Origin: Geobacter sp. SVR
Lineage (GTDB): Bacteria > Desulfobacterota > Desulfuromonadia > Geobacterales > Pseudopelobacteraceae
Assembly: GCF_016865365.1 (NCBI RefSeq)
Contig: NZ_AP024469.1
Location: 3,440,501 to 3,504,500, forward strand
DNA: 64,000 bases
Direction: 5' to 3'
Positions 63,247 through 64,000 of the stretch are shown here, in pieces; position 1 is the stretch's first letter; every line of letters begins with the position of its first letter. The position numbers and the translations under genes were made by a program. A model generated the notes under the pieces. The model was not told where the DNA came from, made no database searches, and worked only from the letters and a program-made list of their open reading frames with translations.

Positions 63247-64000
63247 TCAAAAGACTTTCCTGAGCATGAGCGACACGCGGTTGATCTGCTTGTTGTCCAG
63301 ATCGGGGTTGGGCGAGTAGTAATCGACGTAGATGTATGTCAGCGTCGCGGTCAATTCGTCCGCCAGCTTGTAGCCCAGCCCCGTCTCCAGGATGAGGCGC
63401 CTGGTGTTGCCGGCACTCTCCTCGAACCTTTCGCCCGTAAAGGCCAGGGTAGCGCTCAGGGAGGAGGTCAGATCGCGCGAGCCTTTTATCAGCAGCCCGT
63501 ATTTCCTGGTATCCAGCGTATCGGTCACGACATCGACATATTTCGAGAAAGAGAGGGTCAGCTTGAGCGCTCCCCGGTCGAAACGCTTTTCCACGCTGCC
63601 GCTGACATAGGTCTCCTCGGTGATGTTGCGCAGCGGGTCCTCGTCGTACTTCACTCCGGTGGCAGCCTCAACGGTCAGAATATCGAAAACGTGAATGGCG
63701 CCTGCCTTCCAGTTGACGTTGTCGAAAGTCTGGCCGCTGTCGTACCCGATCCAGCTGTAGCCCACCTGTGCAAACAGGAAGGATTTGTCCGCGTATTCGT
63801 AGCGGAAGCCCCCCAGGACCTGGTGCTGGTTGAAGTTGTCCACATCGGCCAGCTCCCGGATGAAGATGTAGTCCCCCGTGAGGCTGAGTTTGGGGGTCAG
63901 CTCGTAGGTGGCGCTCAGAAAACCGGAATGATCGTTTTTGCTGATGCCGTCGGAACTGAAATAATGGGTGTTGATGTAACTGTAGCCGCTTTTCAGGGTC
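63247..64000 (-). CDS. Exosortase-system-associated outer-membrane beta-barrel protein (5' end missing)
   Basis: The frame is open to the right edge, so only the C-terminal 250 residues are visible. They show alternating amphipathic strands (GYSYINTHYFSSDG, LTPKLSLTGDYIFIREL, YADKSFLFAQVGYSWIGYD, ELTATLTYIYVDYYSPN) and end with LMLRKVF, a C-terminal Phe as required by the BAM complex. The context (next to the exosortase-type deacetylase) fits the TIGR03016-like outer-membrane protein family. It may be the outer-membrane export component for the polysaccharide. Family membership is inferred from context and strand pattern. Confidence 0.72.
   Translation of the reverse strand, partial: TLKSGYSYINTHYFSSDGISKNDHSGFLSATYELTPKLSLTGDYIFIRELADVDNFNQHQVLGGFRYEYADKSFLFAQVGYSWIGYDSGQTFDNVNWKAGAIHVFDILTVEAATGVKYDEDPLRNITEETYVSGSVEKRFDRGALKLTLSFSKYVDVVTDTLDTRKYGLLIKGSRDLTSSLSATLAFTGERFEESAGNTRRLILETGLGYKLADELTATLTYIYVDYYSPNPDLDNKQINRVSLMLRKVF

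Overview
The window reads as chromosomal DNA of a Geobacter-like deltaproteobacterium (Desulfuromonadales, Geobacteraceae-type). That placement is inferred from GC-rich coding sequence, an oxalate/formate-antiporter-family transporter, a PrsK/PrsR pair with an exosortase and EpsI, large secreted DUF4082 proteins, and a GEMM-I riboswitch of the A20 (cGAMP-type) class described from Geobacter. No rRNA, tRNA, phage genes, transposase or CRISPR array was seen.

Layout. Positions 1-8833 (+) hold housekeeping and mixed genes: a GH15 glucoamylase-like enzyme cut by the left edge, a CDF metal exporter, an AmrS-type radical SAM enzyme, an OFA-family transporter, a TadG-like membrane-anchored protein, a small fibronectin-III protein and protein-L-isoaspartate methyltransferase. 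Positions 9319-12854 (+) encode the two-component pair PrsK/PrsR. Positions 12970-16570 (-) hold a sugar nucleotidyltransferase and a modular secreted DUF4082 protein. Positions 17135-21686 (+) hold two glycosyltransferases and two secreted lectin-fold proteins. From 21791 to the right edge every gene is on the minus strand and belongs to one very large exopolysaccharide (EPS) locus.

The minus-strand EPS locus has four parts. (a) A 12-gene run (33948 down to 21791) starts at a good sigma70-like promoter: DegT aminotransferase, exosortase, EpsI, several glycosyltransferases, a Wzy-like polymerase, a low-molecular-weight tyrosine phosphatase, a polysaccharide deacetylase and an ATP-grasp protein. 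(b) A five-gene run (39947 down to 34335) has four glycosyltransferases and a FemAB-like protein. (c) Three giant secreted proteins (40294-52787) are built from DUF4082 modules and near-identical 285-bp Ig-like repeats, and carry a CehA-like PHP hydrolase domain or a deacetylase-like domain. (d) Sugar-nucleotide and export genes (52985-64000): NeuD-like acetyltransferase, DegT aminotransferase, RmlC, an NDP-sugar epimerase, a fused WlbB-WlbC protein, WlbA, Wzt, Wzm, an exosortase-associated deacetylase and an outer-membrane beta-barrel cut by the right edge.

The most interesting signal is regulatory. Two secreted-protein transcription units, one on each side of the 17135-19502 glycosyltransferases, share one architecture: a perfect TGTGA-N6-TCACA CRP-type site centred at -41.5 from the predicted start, then a GEMM-I cyclic-dinucleotide riboswitch whose P1 stem competes with an intrinsic terminator (an ON-switch layout). 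The key ligand base is A in one (cGAMP type) and G in the other (c-di-GMP type), so two different cyclic dinucleotides may control matrix proteins at one EPS locus. Other notable points are three families of dispersed palindromic repeats, one of which supplies the C-terminal codons of the WlbB-WlbC fusion, and an exosortase with no visible PEP-CTERM substrate.
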